A DNA stretch of 64,000 nt, taken from the NCBI GenBank assembly GCA_039707465.1, contig CM077644.1, forward strand, positions 101,479,875 to 101,543,874, given 5' to 3'. Below the pieces are notes generated by a model. It saw nothing but the letters and a program-made list of their open reading frames with translations. It was not told the DNA's origin and made no database searches. The position numbers and the translations under genes were made by a program. This document shows positions 41,901-56,589 of this stretch, in pieces; within the stretch, counting starts at the first letter, position 1, and every line of letters begins with the position of its first letter. The stretch is from Rhabdophis nuchalis. Taxonomy: Eukaryota > Chordata > Lepidosauria > Squamata > Natricidae.

Positions 41901-44900
41901 GTTGCAACCGTCACAGCATCCCCATGGTCATAAAGGAAAGTCTGGAAGCATTGTCTTACAATACAATACAATACAATAGCAGAGTTGGAAGGGACCTTGT
42001 AGGTCTTCTAGTCCAACCCCCTGCATGGGCAGGAACCTTATACCATTTCAGACAAATGGCTGTCTAACATCTTTTTAAAGACTTCCAGGGTTGGGGCATT
42101 CACAACTGCTGGAGGCAAGCTGTTCCAGAGGTTAATTGTTCTTACTGTTAGGAAATTTCTCCTTAGTTCTAAGTTGCTTCTCTCCTTGGTTAGTTTCCAC
42201 CCATTGCTCCTTGTCCTGCCCCCAGGTGCCTTGGAGAAAAGTTTGACTCCCTCTTCTTTGTGGCACCCTCTGAGATATCGGAACACTGCTATCATGTCTC
42301 CCCTGGTCCTTCTCTTCATCAAACTAGACATACCCAGCTCCTGCAGCCGTTCTTCATATGTCTTAGTCTCCAGTCCTCTAATCATCTTGGTTGCTCTTCT
42401 CTGCACTCTTTCCAGAGTCTCCACGTCTTTTCTACATCGTGGCGACCAAAACTGTATGCAGTATTCCAAGTGTGGCCTTACCAAGGCACTATACAGTGGC
42501 ATTAACACTTCACGCGATCTAGATTCTATCCCTCTGTTGATGCAGCCTAGAACTGTGTTGGCTTTTTTGGCAGCTGCTGCACACTGCTGGCTCATATTTA
42601 GATGACATTAATTCACATGACATTAATTCAGGTATTGGCTCCCAATTACAATAGCTGCAGCATCCTGCTGCCTTGTGATCACCATTTGTAACTTTTCCTT
42701 CCAAGCAAATTCAATGGAGAACCTGGCAAGGAATGTGGCAAACCACTCCTATCACATTTTACCCCAAGGAGACCCACTAGAAGATCTCATCCGCCACAGC
42801 ATCCCCATGGACACCTACGTTCTGTTGTATGCCTGCCCTTAGAGCTCTTTCATCTGCACTCTGTAGTACCCACTTGCAACCTCCACCTGCCAGCCTATCC
42901 TCTCTAATGCCCCCTCCACAGCCTCATCATCCCAATAATGGCCCACTGGTAGCAGACCTGTGTTCACTAGTGCTCATCCAGCAACTTACCCGCGCCCCGA
43001 TGGAGGACCTCGTGGCCGCATGGAATATTGCGACCACGGGAGCCTTGGATCGGGTCGCGCCCTTGCGGCCTCTTGCGGCGGCGAAACACCCTGGCTCCTT
43101 GGTTTACCGAGGAGCTGCAGGTGATGAAACGCCGCAAGAGATGCCTAGAGGGAAGATGGAGGTCTACCCGTTCTGAATCTGACCGGACACAGGTAAGAGC
43201 CCATTTACGGACTTACATTGTGGCGCTGAGAGTAGCCAAACGCCATCATTGTGCTACTCTCATAGCATCCGCAGAAAACCGCCCTGCCGCCCTGTTTAGG
43301 GTGACCCGCTCCCTCCTTCAACAGAGGGTGCGGGAAGCCCCGTTACAGGGTAGAGCAGAGGAATTTGTGACTTTTCTGCAGGAGAAAATCGCTCAGATAC
43401 AGAACGAGCTAGCCCCCATTCATAGCCCAGTGGGATGCCACGAGACAGATCTTGTTTGGGAGGAGTTTGACTCCGTTACTTCCGAGGATATAGACAGGTT
43501 ACGTGGGCGACTGCGAGCCACCACATGTTTATTGGACCCGTGTCCCTCCTGGCTTGTACTGGCATCCTGGGAGGTGACACGAGGCTGGCTCCAAGAGGTT
43601 GTCAACGCATCCTTAAGTGAGGGTTCCTTGCCTGCTTCCCTAAAAGAAGCGATGGTGAGGCCCCTCCTTAAGAAGCCCTCTTTGGATCCAGCTGTTTTGA
43701 ACAACTACCGTCCAGTCTCCAACCTTCCCTTTTTGGCGAAGGTTGTTGAGAGTGTGGTGGCACAACAGTTTCCCCGTCACCTGGAGGAAGTTGATTATCT
43801 AGATCCGCGCCAGTCCGGCTTTCGGCCCGGGCATAGCACCGAGACGGCATTGGTCGCGTTGGTTAATGATCTCTGGAGGGCCAGAGATGGGGGATGTTCC
43901 TCCATCCTGGTCCTATTAGACCTCTCGGCGGCTTTCGATACCATCGACCATGGTATCCTATTGCATCGGCTGGGGGGGTTGGGGGTGGGAGGCACCGTTT
44001 TACGGTGGTTCTCCTCCTATCTCTCTGGCCGATCGTAATTTGTGTTGGTAGGGGGGCAGAGGTCGACCGCGAGACCCCTCGTATGTGGGGTGCCTCAGGG
44101 GTCGGTCCTCTCGCCCCTCCTGTTCAACACATACATGAAGCCGCTGGGTGAGATCATCCGTGGTTTTGGGGTAGAGTACCATCTATACGCTGATGATACT
44201 CAGTTGTATATATCTACCCCAAACCACCCCAACGATGCCGTAGCGGTGATGTGCCAGTGCCTGGAAGCCGTACGGATCTGGATGGGAAGTAACGGACTCA
44301 GGCTCAACCCGACCAAGACCGAGTGGCTGTGGTTTCCGGCCGCCCGATTCAACCAGCTCACTCCATCGCTGGCCATAGGGGGCGAACATCTTGCCCCTGT
44401 GGATGGGGCGCGCAATTTGGGTGTCCTCCTGGATGCCCGGCTGTCCATGGAAGATCAAGTGACGGCCGTGGCCAGGAGGGCGTTTTACCAGGTTCGCCTG
44501 GTTCGCCAATTGCGCCCCCTATTGGATCGGGACGCCCTTCGCACAGTCACTCATGCGCTCGTGACATCCCGACTGGACTATTGCAACTCTCTCTACATGG
44601 GGCTTCCCTTGAGGTGCACCCGGAGACTTCAGCTAGTCCAGAATGCAGCCGCGCGAGCAATTATGGGGACCGCAAGGTCTACCCATGTAACACCGCTCCT
44701 GCGCGAGCTGCACTGGCTACCTGTCGTCTTCCGGGTGCGCTTCAAGGTGTTAATTATCATCTTTAAAGCGCTCCATGGCTCGGGACCTAGCTATCTGCGG
44801 GATCGGATCCTGCCTCATACATCCTCACGGCCGATTCGCTCCCACAGAGAGGGACTTCTCCGGGTGCCGTCCACTAGACTGTGTCAGCGGGCGACACCCA

Positions 44901-47900
44901 GGGGAAGGGCTCTCTCTGTGGCGGGCCCGGCCCTCTGGAACGACCTTCCCCCCGATATTAGGACGACCACGGACCTCCGCTCCTTCCGTCTTAAATTAAA
45001 AACTTACTTTTTCCGTCTGGCCGGCTTGGGATAGTCCCCCTGTCTTGGGGTTTTACTGGGTAAATTTTAGTTTAGTTAGTTAAATGGGATTTTAGCACAG
45101 GCTGAGTTTAATTTGGCTTTTAAATTGTTTGTATATTTTATTGATGTTTGTATGTTTTTTACTGTTTTTATTCTACCTGTGCACAGCCCCGAGTCCCCAT
45201 GGGGAGAGGGAGCGGTTTATAAGTATTAAATGATTTGATTTGATTTGATTTGATTACCCATGCCTCTCACTGCCCCCCCCCCACTCCCTAGCCCCATCTG
45301 AGGCCTTCATCAGTTCACTCGTACTTCCAAGCACCTGCCGTAGTACCTGCAGACCACCCTATGGCACTCATGCACACATACACCCATGCTGCACAAATCT
45401 GTCCATGGCATTTGTGCACCCCCACATACTGCTTGCTTGGGACTCTTGCCTCTTCCAACTTAAAGGCCCCCGAATCCTGGGGTTACAATGGCAACCAGAA
45501 CTGCCAGGATCAGTGTTGCTAAGCAATATGGTCAGGTAACACTGCACATCACTAACTCTGGAAATTGCTGTTGTTACCCAAAGATTATTTGCATTCTTGG
45601 ATTTCCGTAAAAGTTACCAAAGACTTTGAATGGGACATACGGGATTACATTCTGAGGGAATCTATGATGTCCCTATTCAGTTTGAACAATCCTCTTTGTA
45701 ACCACTCACACACAAAAGTGTTTCTTACATGGTGTGGAGACAATAATTTGGTCCTTAACACCAATAAGACCAAGGACTTTATAATGGACTATAGAAGGAA
45801 CAGATCAGACATCCAGCCAGTGGTGGATTCCCAGTTTGAGCCAGTTCAGCTGAACTGGTAGTAGCTTGGCGGCCTGGGTCGCTGGAACTGGCAGTGACCG
45901 AGGCCTGCCACGCCCTGAACCAGTTTTCCCAGCAGCACCATAGGCACCATCATATTGTTTTTTGTTTCTATGCATGCGCAGAGCAATTTTTGTTGTACAT
46001 ACAACAATTTTTGTTGTACACACAAAATGCATGCATGGTGCGTCCCTGAGAAAACCAGCAGTAGTGGCTGCCGGAACCCACCACTGCATCCAGCCCTTGC
46101 TTATCAATAGAGACCGAGTGGAGCAAGTGGCCAGTTTCAAGTTTCTGGGTGTTAGCATAAAAGAGGACCTGACCTGGGGTGCCCACATTGCAGCCCTGGT
46201 CAAAAGGACTCAGCAGAGATTATACTACCTGAGACTTCTCAGGAAACAACAACTGAATGAAAAACTGCTAGTAACCTTCTACTGCTGCACTATAGGAGGT
46301 ACAGTATTTTAACTTACTGTACCTGTGTATGGTTTGCCAATTGCACAGTGGCAGATAGGACAGCGCTCCAGAGGGTTAACATCATTGCCCAGAGGATCAT
46401 TGGTTCCCCTCTTCCCTCTGTGGAAGAGCTTTATAGCTCCTGCTGCCTTAAGAAAGTTCAAAACAGTCTTTAAAGATCCATCTCATCCTGGGCACCCTTT
46501 TTTTTAACTATTACCATCTGGCAGATGGAACAGGATAATAAAAACAAGGACAAATAGGCTGAAAAACAGTTTCTATCCCAGGACAGTAACCATATTGAAT
46601 TCTACTGTATAGTGCAATGTGAATGCAATATCTGGGGTTTTCAATTAAATTGTGCAGAATGTGAAGGATGTGTTTGTGTTTTATTTTCTATAGTTATAAC
46701 CTACACGGAACATGGCATTTAATTTCATTATACGAGGTGCAATGACAATAAAGTAAAACTAAATTTGGGTTTGATGACAGCCTGACTAGACACTGAAGAT
46801 CAATCACTTCTGTATCAACGTATCAATGATTCTCTAGAAAAAGAGGAGCTGAGAGGAGAGGATTTAGAAAGGCCTTTTTCTGTACGTTCTTTTTCACTAA
46901 CTGTTTTCAGATTTCACTCCCATGAGCATAAATTACTAATTGCATGCAAACATTCTTTTATATTCTCGTATTTCAACATTTTTAATCAGCAATTTCACAT
47001 ACTTACTAGAGGAAAATCCTTTGTATACGCAGTCAGAGATCAAACCTGTTTCACTAACTGCTTTGACGGTTACAGTGTAGTTAGTTCCACAGGTAATGCA
47101 CCCCAGGAGACAAGAGGTTTGCAGAGTATGACATCGGGCTTGGCTTTGGTCTGATTCCAAAATGGTTATGTATGTCTTTGCACCAGTCCCAGAAGTCCAG
47201 CTGATATTGGTTGTGGATTGTGTCACTTGAGTAACTGAAAGATCAGCTGGGCAACAAGGATCTTGGAAGAAAATATTCGGGTGAATAGGCAGGAAAAAAA
47301 TGCTTTAAAAAGCAAAAAAAAAAGAGTTTCCAATGATCGCATGACTCACAGCCATATTCTTAAGGAGTGACTAAGATATTTTAGCATCTTTGGCAATTTG
47401 CTATTTATGATGATAAATTGTCCATAAAATGGGTAACAGACCCTTGTGTATCATACATCTTCCTATAAATATTTCAATATTTCTTGGAAAAAATGGTACT
47501 GGTCATCCTTGACTTACCACAGTTTATTTAGTGACCGTTCAAAGTTACAACGGCACTGAAAAAAGTGACTTGTGACCATTTTTGACACTCATGACTGTTG
47601 CAGCATCTCCAAAGTCATGTGGTCAAAATTCAGATGCTTAGCAACTGATTCATAATTAGGACAGTTTTAGGGATCATCTTTTGTGACTGTCTGGCAAGCA
47701 AAATCAGTGAGGAAGCCAGATTCACTCAACAATTGTGGCAAGAAAAGTCGCAAAATAGGGCAAAATTCCTTTAACGTCCCACTTAGCAACAGAAATTTGG
47801 GGCTAAATTGTGGTCATAAACTGAGAATTGCTGGTGGCTTTATTTCAGAATTATACATCTTTGTTAGGTGGAGCTACATTCTCTATGTAAGAACACGTTT

Positions 47901-50900
47901 GTGTTCTTGTAGTCTTTCTACAACCTGTATGGTGCTGGACAACCACATTATATCTATGGTATGGGGGGGCCTTTATAATGTGGGCTTACAAACCACTTGT
48001 GCTGCTTAAAGCAAAGGGGGGGTGGTACATTTGTATTAGGTGTGCATACTGCACACTGGTGACTTCAATTGTATTATTGCAATACTTTCCTTACCTGTCT
48101 CTAATGGGACACTGTAACTAGGCAAGCTGTATCCGGCTTCTGTACTTGCTACAGCATTGATAAAAAACAGGGACCCACACGGAAGGTTATGGATAGAGCA
48201 TGAATTTCCAGAACTTGTGCAATACCACTTTCCTGCTTCTCCTTTTACTGTGACAGTATGCATTGCTCCATCACTACGGGCATGCCAATGCACACTAATT
48301 ATAGAAAGAGTGTCCTTTGAGATGTTTAATATTTCTGGACTACACGGAGCTGAAAGATTGTAGAAAGAGCAGAGAAAATACCACATTCTTATTTGTGACA
48401 CATACTGTATTAAAAGAGTTACACATTAAAACACCTGCAATTTTACTGAAAGTCCAATAATACAGCAGCGGAAACAAACATACTGCAACATGTCATCTCT
48501 CTGCAATCATGTTCTTTCACATTTTTATTTGAAATTTCAAAATAATAATTTTTGATATTTTTTTTGAGAGATTGTGTGGCACAATCTTCTCTAATATTTA
48601 TTTATTGTATCTTATTAGATTCAACAAAAATGACTTTCAGTAGTTTACAACAAATCCCAAATGATCATTCTTGTCATGAACTAAGTATTATCAAAAGCTA
48701 AGCAGAATTTGGTCAAACCTGTGAAGAAGATCAAGGCTGTAGGCTAAACTGGCTTGTTTTTTAAAAAAAGACCAATGACCACATTCACTTCTACAGTGTC
48801 ACCAAGAATATGATGTAGATATGTCTATGGAGATTTTAAGAATCCAGATGACTTGAAGAATACTTTACTTCATGAAAGTAATATAATCAAGTGCTTAACT
48901 ATATTGATACTATATTATTAGACCCAAAATAAAACAAAGAAAAATCAGCCAACATTCCCTTGCTGTAATTGTGCTTAAAAGACAATAGAAAACAGTTTCC
49001 ATGGGGAAAAACAGTAGCCAAATTTTCAAAAGAAATGCAAAGCAGTTTTATTTAAGTTGTTCTCTTGAATATTCCCCCCTCTCAAAAGTACTTTGACGTG
49101 TGATAAATGTACATAGAGTTGTTTTCTTCTGCTACTTCCAACATGGGCATCATAAGACAGCAGTTATTAGTTTATTTTCAAGTCTCATTTCATCTTATTA
49201 TAATTGATGTCTTGCTTTAAAATAAAGGCTAGGGTCATACCTGTTGTCACTTGTTTAGGTTCACATGACATATTGCTGCCTCTGATTTCACTGAATGAAT
49301 AGACTGTGATATTGTACTGAGTGTTGCATTCAAGGGCAGAGAAGGTACAGGTTGTGGCAGTATCATGGCATAGTAACTCACTGGTCAGGGCAACAGCTTT
49401 GGTTTCATACATTTCAGCACCACGGACAGGAGACCAGATAATCTGAACGGTGTCACTAGACACAAACACCGGGCTAAAATTACTAGGACAGCAAGGTGCT
49501 AAAAGGAAGAAAAAGGGAGGCAGGGTTGGGATTAAGACAATACTAAAAAATACTAAAGCAAATGATTGCAATGCAAACATCCCAAATCAGGATTTAGTCA
49601 TGGGTTCTTATGTTGTAATATTATGATAGAAGAAAAAATTGCTTGGGTACTTCGGCACTGCTATTCCAAGTGGCAGTGGTCCTACTGTTGGGTCATCAAG
49701 GATCTTCTAATATAAAAATCCATCCAATCATAACTGGAAGCAGGCATTTTAGGAGTCTGATTTCCTGAAGACATTTCAGAACCGATCTACTTTTTGCTTT
49801 TAACCCAGGCCATACAATGAGAAGATTCCTGCAGAACTAAAAACCTCAATAAAAGGGAAAGAGTGATTGCTCATCTTTGAATTAAAACCAGGTTGATACC
49901 AGTCTATTTCTTTCATCTAAATAATCCATTCCTAAGGCAGAGATGGAATTGCTTCTGTACTGCTTAATACCATTATAGATGAAAACTTGTCACTGGCCAT
50001 GACAGCCATGTAATTACTGCCTTTATCATTTAATTAAAGCAATTGCTAACTTTGTGCAAAGTCTGTCCAATATACAGAAATAAACTGACCCTTACCTGTA
50101 GTATAGTTAAATATGTCACCTAAAGGGCTCTGCCCGGCCTTGTTATAGGCAAAGACACTGATGAAATAGGTGAAGCCACAATCTGATTGGAAAAGGCATC
50201 GGGTACATGATGTGTTGCAGTGCACTTCCAAGCCATCATCACTTTTCACAAAAGCCACATAATAATCACTCAGATCAACATCTGACCATGACACAGCCAA
50301 ACTGCCTGGTTCCTTCTCCTCAATGGTTATACATTCCGGAGCACAAGGGACTGTAAAGATTTTAACAAAACTCTCTTACTTTTCTCATACAAAACAAAAC
50401 TCAGGACAATAACAACTGCAGCAATTTTTAAAATTGCCAGCCAATGTGATGTTTGAAAAATGTTCATGTGTTGCATGTGACATGGTGTGATTTCATAGAT
50501 CATCTGCTTTTATCGGTCCCCCTGTACTAAAAATGTCAATCGCTGTTGTAGCCCAGTCTAAAGCCAAAGAAGATGACAACAAAATCAGTCCATGCTAAGT
50601 AATTTACATAGCAAATGTCAGAAATGGTCTTTAATCAATCAGAATAGATCTGGAAGAGACCTTGGAGGTCTTCTCTAGACCAACCCCATGCTCAATCAGG
50701 GGACCCTATATATTTTGAGACAAGTGTCTGTCCAGTCTCTTCTTAAAAACCTCCAGTGATAAAGCACCCACAATTTCTGAAGGCAAGCTGTTCCACTGGT
50801 TAATTGTTGTCACTGTTATGAATTTTCTCTTTAATTCCATGTTGCTTCCCTTATTTAGGGAACATAGTGCCTGCTATTTCTAGTAGCAGTAACACTTCTA

Positions 50901-53782
50901 CTCACAAGCACATGGACAAGCACCAATCAGATCTATAAGTATACGTTATTGATATGTTTTTATACTATCAAGTAATTTTTGCTTTAAAATAAATTTATTA
51001 AGCAGATGCCAGTATTGCAGATTTTGGAGGAAATTATTCTTGCATATGATCTAAAATGCGTATCTCCAACCTTGGCAAGTTTAAGATTTGTGGACTTCAA
51101 CTCTCAGAATTTCTCAGCCAGCCATGCTGACTGAGAAATTCTGGGAGTTGAAATCAAATCTTAAAAGTAGCCAAGGTTGGAGACCCCCACCAAAGACTGT
51201 TTGGTGCCATTAACATTACTAAACAAGAAACTGAGAGACCATGAATTCTCATCCTGTCTTAGGCAGGAAGCCAGTTGGGTAACTATGTACTAGTTACTCT
51301 CTCTCTCAGGGCTAAGAAGAAGGAGATAGCAAACCATTTCTGAAAATGCTACTAAGATTTGTCCAGGCAATTGCCAGTACTCAAGATGGACATACACACA
51401 TACCCAAACATAAAATATCTAAAGAGCCTAGCTGAAATAAATGGAGTGGAGGTAGCTCGTAAAACAAGCCTTGCTATCTTATAAGGAAGATAGTTCAATG
51501 TTTTGGATAGTTTATTTCCATAAAAATAATCCATGTGTCTTTCTGTTTTACATTCCTCTGTGTAATATAATTTTTCAATTGTACCCTGTTTCCCTGAAAA
51601 TAAGCCCTCCCCAGATAATAAGCCAAATGGGGCTTTTGAGTGCATGTCCTAAAATAAGCCCTCCCTGAAAATATTGCAACACAGAAGCCGCCATGAGGTG
51701 ACCTCGCTTGCCACCTCCTGCACCTCAAAAATAATAAGACCTCCTCAAAAATAAGGCCAAGCATTTATTTCAGGGGTCAAAAGAAAATAAGACCTTGTCT
51801 TATTTTGGGGGGGAAACGGTACATGTTCACCTACCAGTTTTGAAAATCACAGCCTCTGTGGGGTTGCTAGAACCAGCTTCGTTGCTTGCTATAACCGCCA
51901 GGGAATACTCAGCCCCACACTCCAATGACAAGATAGTGCAGGAAGTGGAAATTGAACTACAGTTTCGTTTGGAAGTGTTGCTATAGGCTGCAATGCTGTA
52001 ACTGGAAGCTCCTTCTGTTGGCAAATAAGAAACCATTGCTCCCAAAGACCCACTGTCAAAGACTACTTGAACGTCTCCTGGTGCACGAGGCCCTGGAACA
52101 CAGTTTTAACAACATCCCACTGTCATTTGAATAGAAACAAAACCAAACAAGAGCTTTTAATCAAAACTGTACAATCTGCTTCAACCAGTTTATGGTACAG
52201 TTTGTTCTCTTCTAGTTTAGTTTATAACAATTAACAAATCTTGGTTGATGGCTTGGCTTACTGTGGGAGCCTATCAAAAGGTTGCTTATTTAACAACATT
52301 GTTCAACAAATTCTCACTTTGGGTGAGGTATAAATCCGGCCTATGTGAACGATTACATTGCTAGCAAAGGTGTTTGCAACGAAGAAACCAAGGTAGCCAA
52401 AATGGCAACATCAACTCCCTGATGTTTGATGATAATTTTGCTTAAATTGCCTAATTTGAAGATCATTTATAAGAACTGTTTACATTTTCACTCTTTATTT
52501 ATCATCTACAACAGCCTATTGTATTAACACTTCAAAGAAAGCAGTAACATTGAAAACGCAATGGTTATTCAAGTATTGTTGCTACTAAATCCATGGGCAA
52601 TAAGCAAAAATCTTTTTTTTTAATCATTATGGTATTTATTGAAATTTGGTTCCTTGCAAAAAGATGATGGCTTCTTACTTGTTCTTTGATTGTAGGTAAA
52701 ATCATCTCCAGGTATCCCATTGATATCCCATGCATATACCTTGATGGTATAGAGCATTCCTGGATCTAAACTGGAAAATGTTAGGGAATTGTTGGTGGTA
52801 TTTTCTTTTAACATGTTACCCAAACCATCTGATCTTATGATAGACACAGAGAATCCAACAGCCATATGTACAGCATTCCAGCTAACCACAATGCTGTTAC
52901 AACTTGGAGAATTTGCTATCAGCATAGGGGCAGCGAGCACTGTAAATGTAAAAATACAGATTCGGTTTAGCGAGATTTGGTACATGGGGGTGAAATAAGA
53001 CAACATATCAGTCTAAGACATTAATGGTAGTGATGCTTCTTAGATTTCTGTATATACTGTTGGCATATATATTCTAATATAGCAATATGCAGTTTAAAAA
53101 GGTAAAGTTTCCCCTGCACATTGCATGCTAGTCATTTCTGGCTCTAGGGGCAGTGCTCATGTCCATTTCTAAGCCAACGATCCAGTGCTGTCCAAAGATG
53201 TCTCCGTGGTCATGTGACTGGCATGACTAAATACCGAAGGCTCACAGAGCACTGTTACCTTCCCACCAAAGTGGTCTTTATTTTTCTAGTTGCATTTTTT
53301 ACATGCTTTCAAACTGCTAGGTTGGCAGAAGTAACGGGAACTCACCCCATTACGTGGCGCTAGGGACAAGCTCAGCGTCTTAGCCACTGATCTGCACGAA
53401 CCCAATAAAACTTATATTTTCTCCTACAATTCATGGACACAAAGGTGCAATATTTTTATGTATCCTAATTCCTTAACAGACAATAATAAATGATGGGAAA
53501 GTGTCAAACTGGAAAACATATTCTGTAAAGTGCATAAGTCAACACTAACTACAGATAAACTGGCAGCCAATACAGTTGTCCCAAGCTAGTCTATAGTATT
53601 GTTTAACAACATCTATGCAATAGTACAACTTGCACCAAATGAAATATCTAAATCTTTTCAAGAGAAGTCCTAGATGGTGTGCAGTACTATATGCCATCAC
53701 TGAAGGTCAGAACCTTATACAGTATATGAACGAACCAATCTCATTGTAATTTTATTACAATCTTATTACAATGACAATAAAG

Positions 53783-53863
<81 letters not shown>

Positions 53864-56549
53864 TTTCCAGCATGAAATAAATAGATAGAAAATATTTCTA
53901 GCCAGCTGACCGCCCAGAGTCCGTCTCGACGGAGATTGGTGCGGTTTAAATCGAATTAAATAAATAAAATACTTATAGTAAATTTCTTAAATTAACCTTT
54001 TAATCAGAAAACTGCATTGATATTTTTACTATGATAAAAACATCTTAATTGTTATCATTTTAACATTTTCAATTTTCTACACCTTACCCAATCATTGTCA
54101 CCATATTCTCAACAACTCATTCAGAAATCATAATGTTGCCACTAGATGATTAAGCAAAAATTCAATGCCAACATTTTAATCCTGTGCAACTTTTGAGGCC
54201 CCAAAAATCATTCTTAATTTTTTTAACGGTGTGTCATACAATCACACTCTAACAAGTAGTGGAGACCAGGACAAAGACCAAGCTAATGAAATAAACTGCA
54301 TTTCAACTGAAACTAATTTAAATTAAACATAGATACAGTCATGTATTTAATCATGTCTTTCACATTCAAAACTACCATTTGGAAGTTGCTGTGAAATAAA
54401 CTCAAACGTGAATATAGTGCTGGGCCTTATATCCATATACGGTAATCACTGTTTGAGATCCAGCAACTCTGGGCAAATTATTTAAATCTCCTTCTTCAGA
54501 GAAAAAAGACTTTTGAACTATTCAACGGGGAAATATACCAATAGCATTTAATCAACCTTCATTTACTAAAAAAGCCTAAAACATTGTTTCTTCTCATTTT
54601 TATTTGGCTTCCATTGCATCCGTCTGATTCTAGATGCACCCATTAAATCTAGTGATTAGGTGCCATAGATCTTTCTAGGAGGATCTATCCCTACCTGGGC
54701 CCTTCAGATTTTCCAACAGTGTACCATTGCTACTGTTACTGTCCATCTGCTTTGCTGTTCATCAGCCTCTTTTTCTCTTTCCATCTTTTCCCAATATAAC
54801 AGACGTGGCCAGCATGTGACACATCCAGCTTGCGGGCCATGAGTTTAACACCCCTGCTCTAAAACAATAAGAAATATCCTTCTGAAGCTAGATTAAACAA
54901 GTGGTTTGAGGCAGTGTGGCAAGGCTATATGGCACTTTGGATACAAGACAAAAAGTACATATGCTACCTGTCTGCAACTATTTAAAGCAACTGTATCATT
55001 TCCTTTTACATGCCCACCCTCTGAAGTTGTAGCACCAGTCCAGGGAACAATATATTTGTTCTGATTACTAGCATTAGAGAAACATTCCTATATATTCTGT
55101 AGGATTTTTCCATCTCCATATCCAAAGCTTTGCACAGCCTTAGTTTGGTTGCAGAAACCACCTTAATATTTAATAACTTGTATAGTGTCTGAATAAAATC
55201 AGAAAGTACCTGTCTTTGCTTTCTTTGAAGGGGAAGGCTGACTTCTTCCTCCTGTGTTTATAGATCGGATTGTGATTTTATACAGCGTAGCAGCTTTCAG
55301 TTCTGTCACGGTCCCTGGTGAATTTGTGACTATTGTTTCAACGAACATCTCTCCATCCTGTGCTGCCAGAAGATAATTGGATGCCCCTGTGACAGCTGCC
55401 CATTCCACTGTGATACTGGTACTCAGTTTTGAATAGGCTTGGTCAATGATGGGAATCTCAGGAGCTTCAACAAAGGGAGGAGAACCTCAATCATTTCAAA
55501 ATCAAGACACATCATACTGAAAGTTGCTGAATGTGGATGTTTCTTTCAAAGATAGGAACTCTGAAAGCTTGGATGCCTTTACTCTGTTCATAACATGTCT
55601 TCTCTTAGCAGTATCTGATTCCAGAAACATAACAGAAGACCACCCTGGGGACAATACGGACAGTCCTTGACTTATGATCACAATTGAAACCAGAATTTCC
55701 ATTGCTAAGCAAGGTAGTTGTTAAATGAATTGTGCTAGATTTTACAACCTTTTCTGTCACGATTAAGCAAATCATGCCATTGTTATGTCAATCACGTGGT
55801 CATTACATGAATCCAGCTTCCCCCATTGACTTTGCTTGTCAGAAGCAAGCTGGGAAGTCACAAATGATTATTACATGACTCTGGGGCACTTCAACTTGTC
55901 TTCAGAAGTTGTAAATACTCCAACACTGGAAGTTTTTAAGAAGAGATCGGATAACCATTTATCTGAAATGGTATAGGGCTAACCTTTTGCAGACCAAATG
56001 GTCAAAGCGCAAGCATGTGTCTGAACCCCCAAAATGCAATGCACACATGACCCCTGCATGCATCCTGCCCCCACGCATACATGGCAGAGACCCAAAGACC
56101 AGCCGGTAGGCAGGAGGCACGCGTTCATGTATGTCAGAGCTGAACTGGGATGATAGTTCATGCGCCGACAGAGAGGGCGCTGCATGCCACCTCTGGTACG
56201 CATGCCATAGGTTTGCCATCACGGGTATAGGGTTTCCTGCATTGAACTTGAAAACCTCCAAGGTTCCTTCCAACTCTGTTATACTATTCTATTTAACCAT
56301 CCAAACACCTAAATTTTGATCATGTAACTATAGGGATGCTGTGATGGTTGTAAGAGTGAGTACTGGTTGTAAGTTACTCTTTTCAGTCAGCAGTGGTGGG
56401 TTTCAAATTTTTTAGAACCTACTCTGTAGGTGTGGCCTATTTTGTGGGCGTGGCTTGGCAGTCATGTGACAGGGTGGGAGTGGCCACCTTTTAAAATGTG
56501 GTGAAACTCATTAGCAACCAAAATTTTGGACTCAATTGTGATAATAAAT

Positions 56550-56589
<40 letters not shown>

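Noticed and set aside
42174..42605. 143-codon plus-strand open frame
   Set aside because: Antisense shadow of the CR1 reverse transcriptase.
44183..44509. Minus-strand open frames over the L2-like LINE
   Set aside because: Antisense shadows of the reverse transcriptase.
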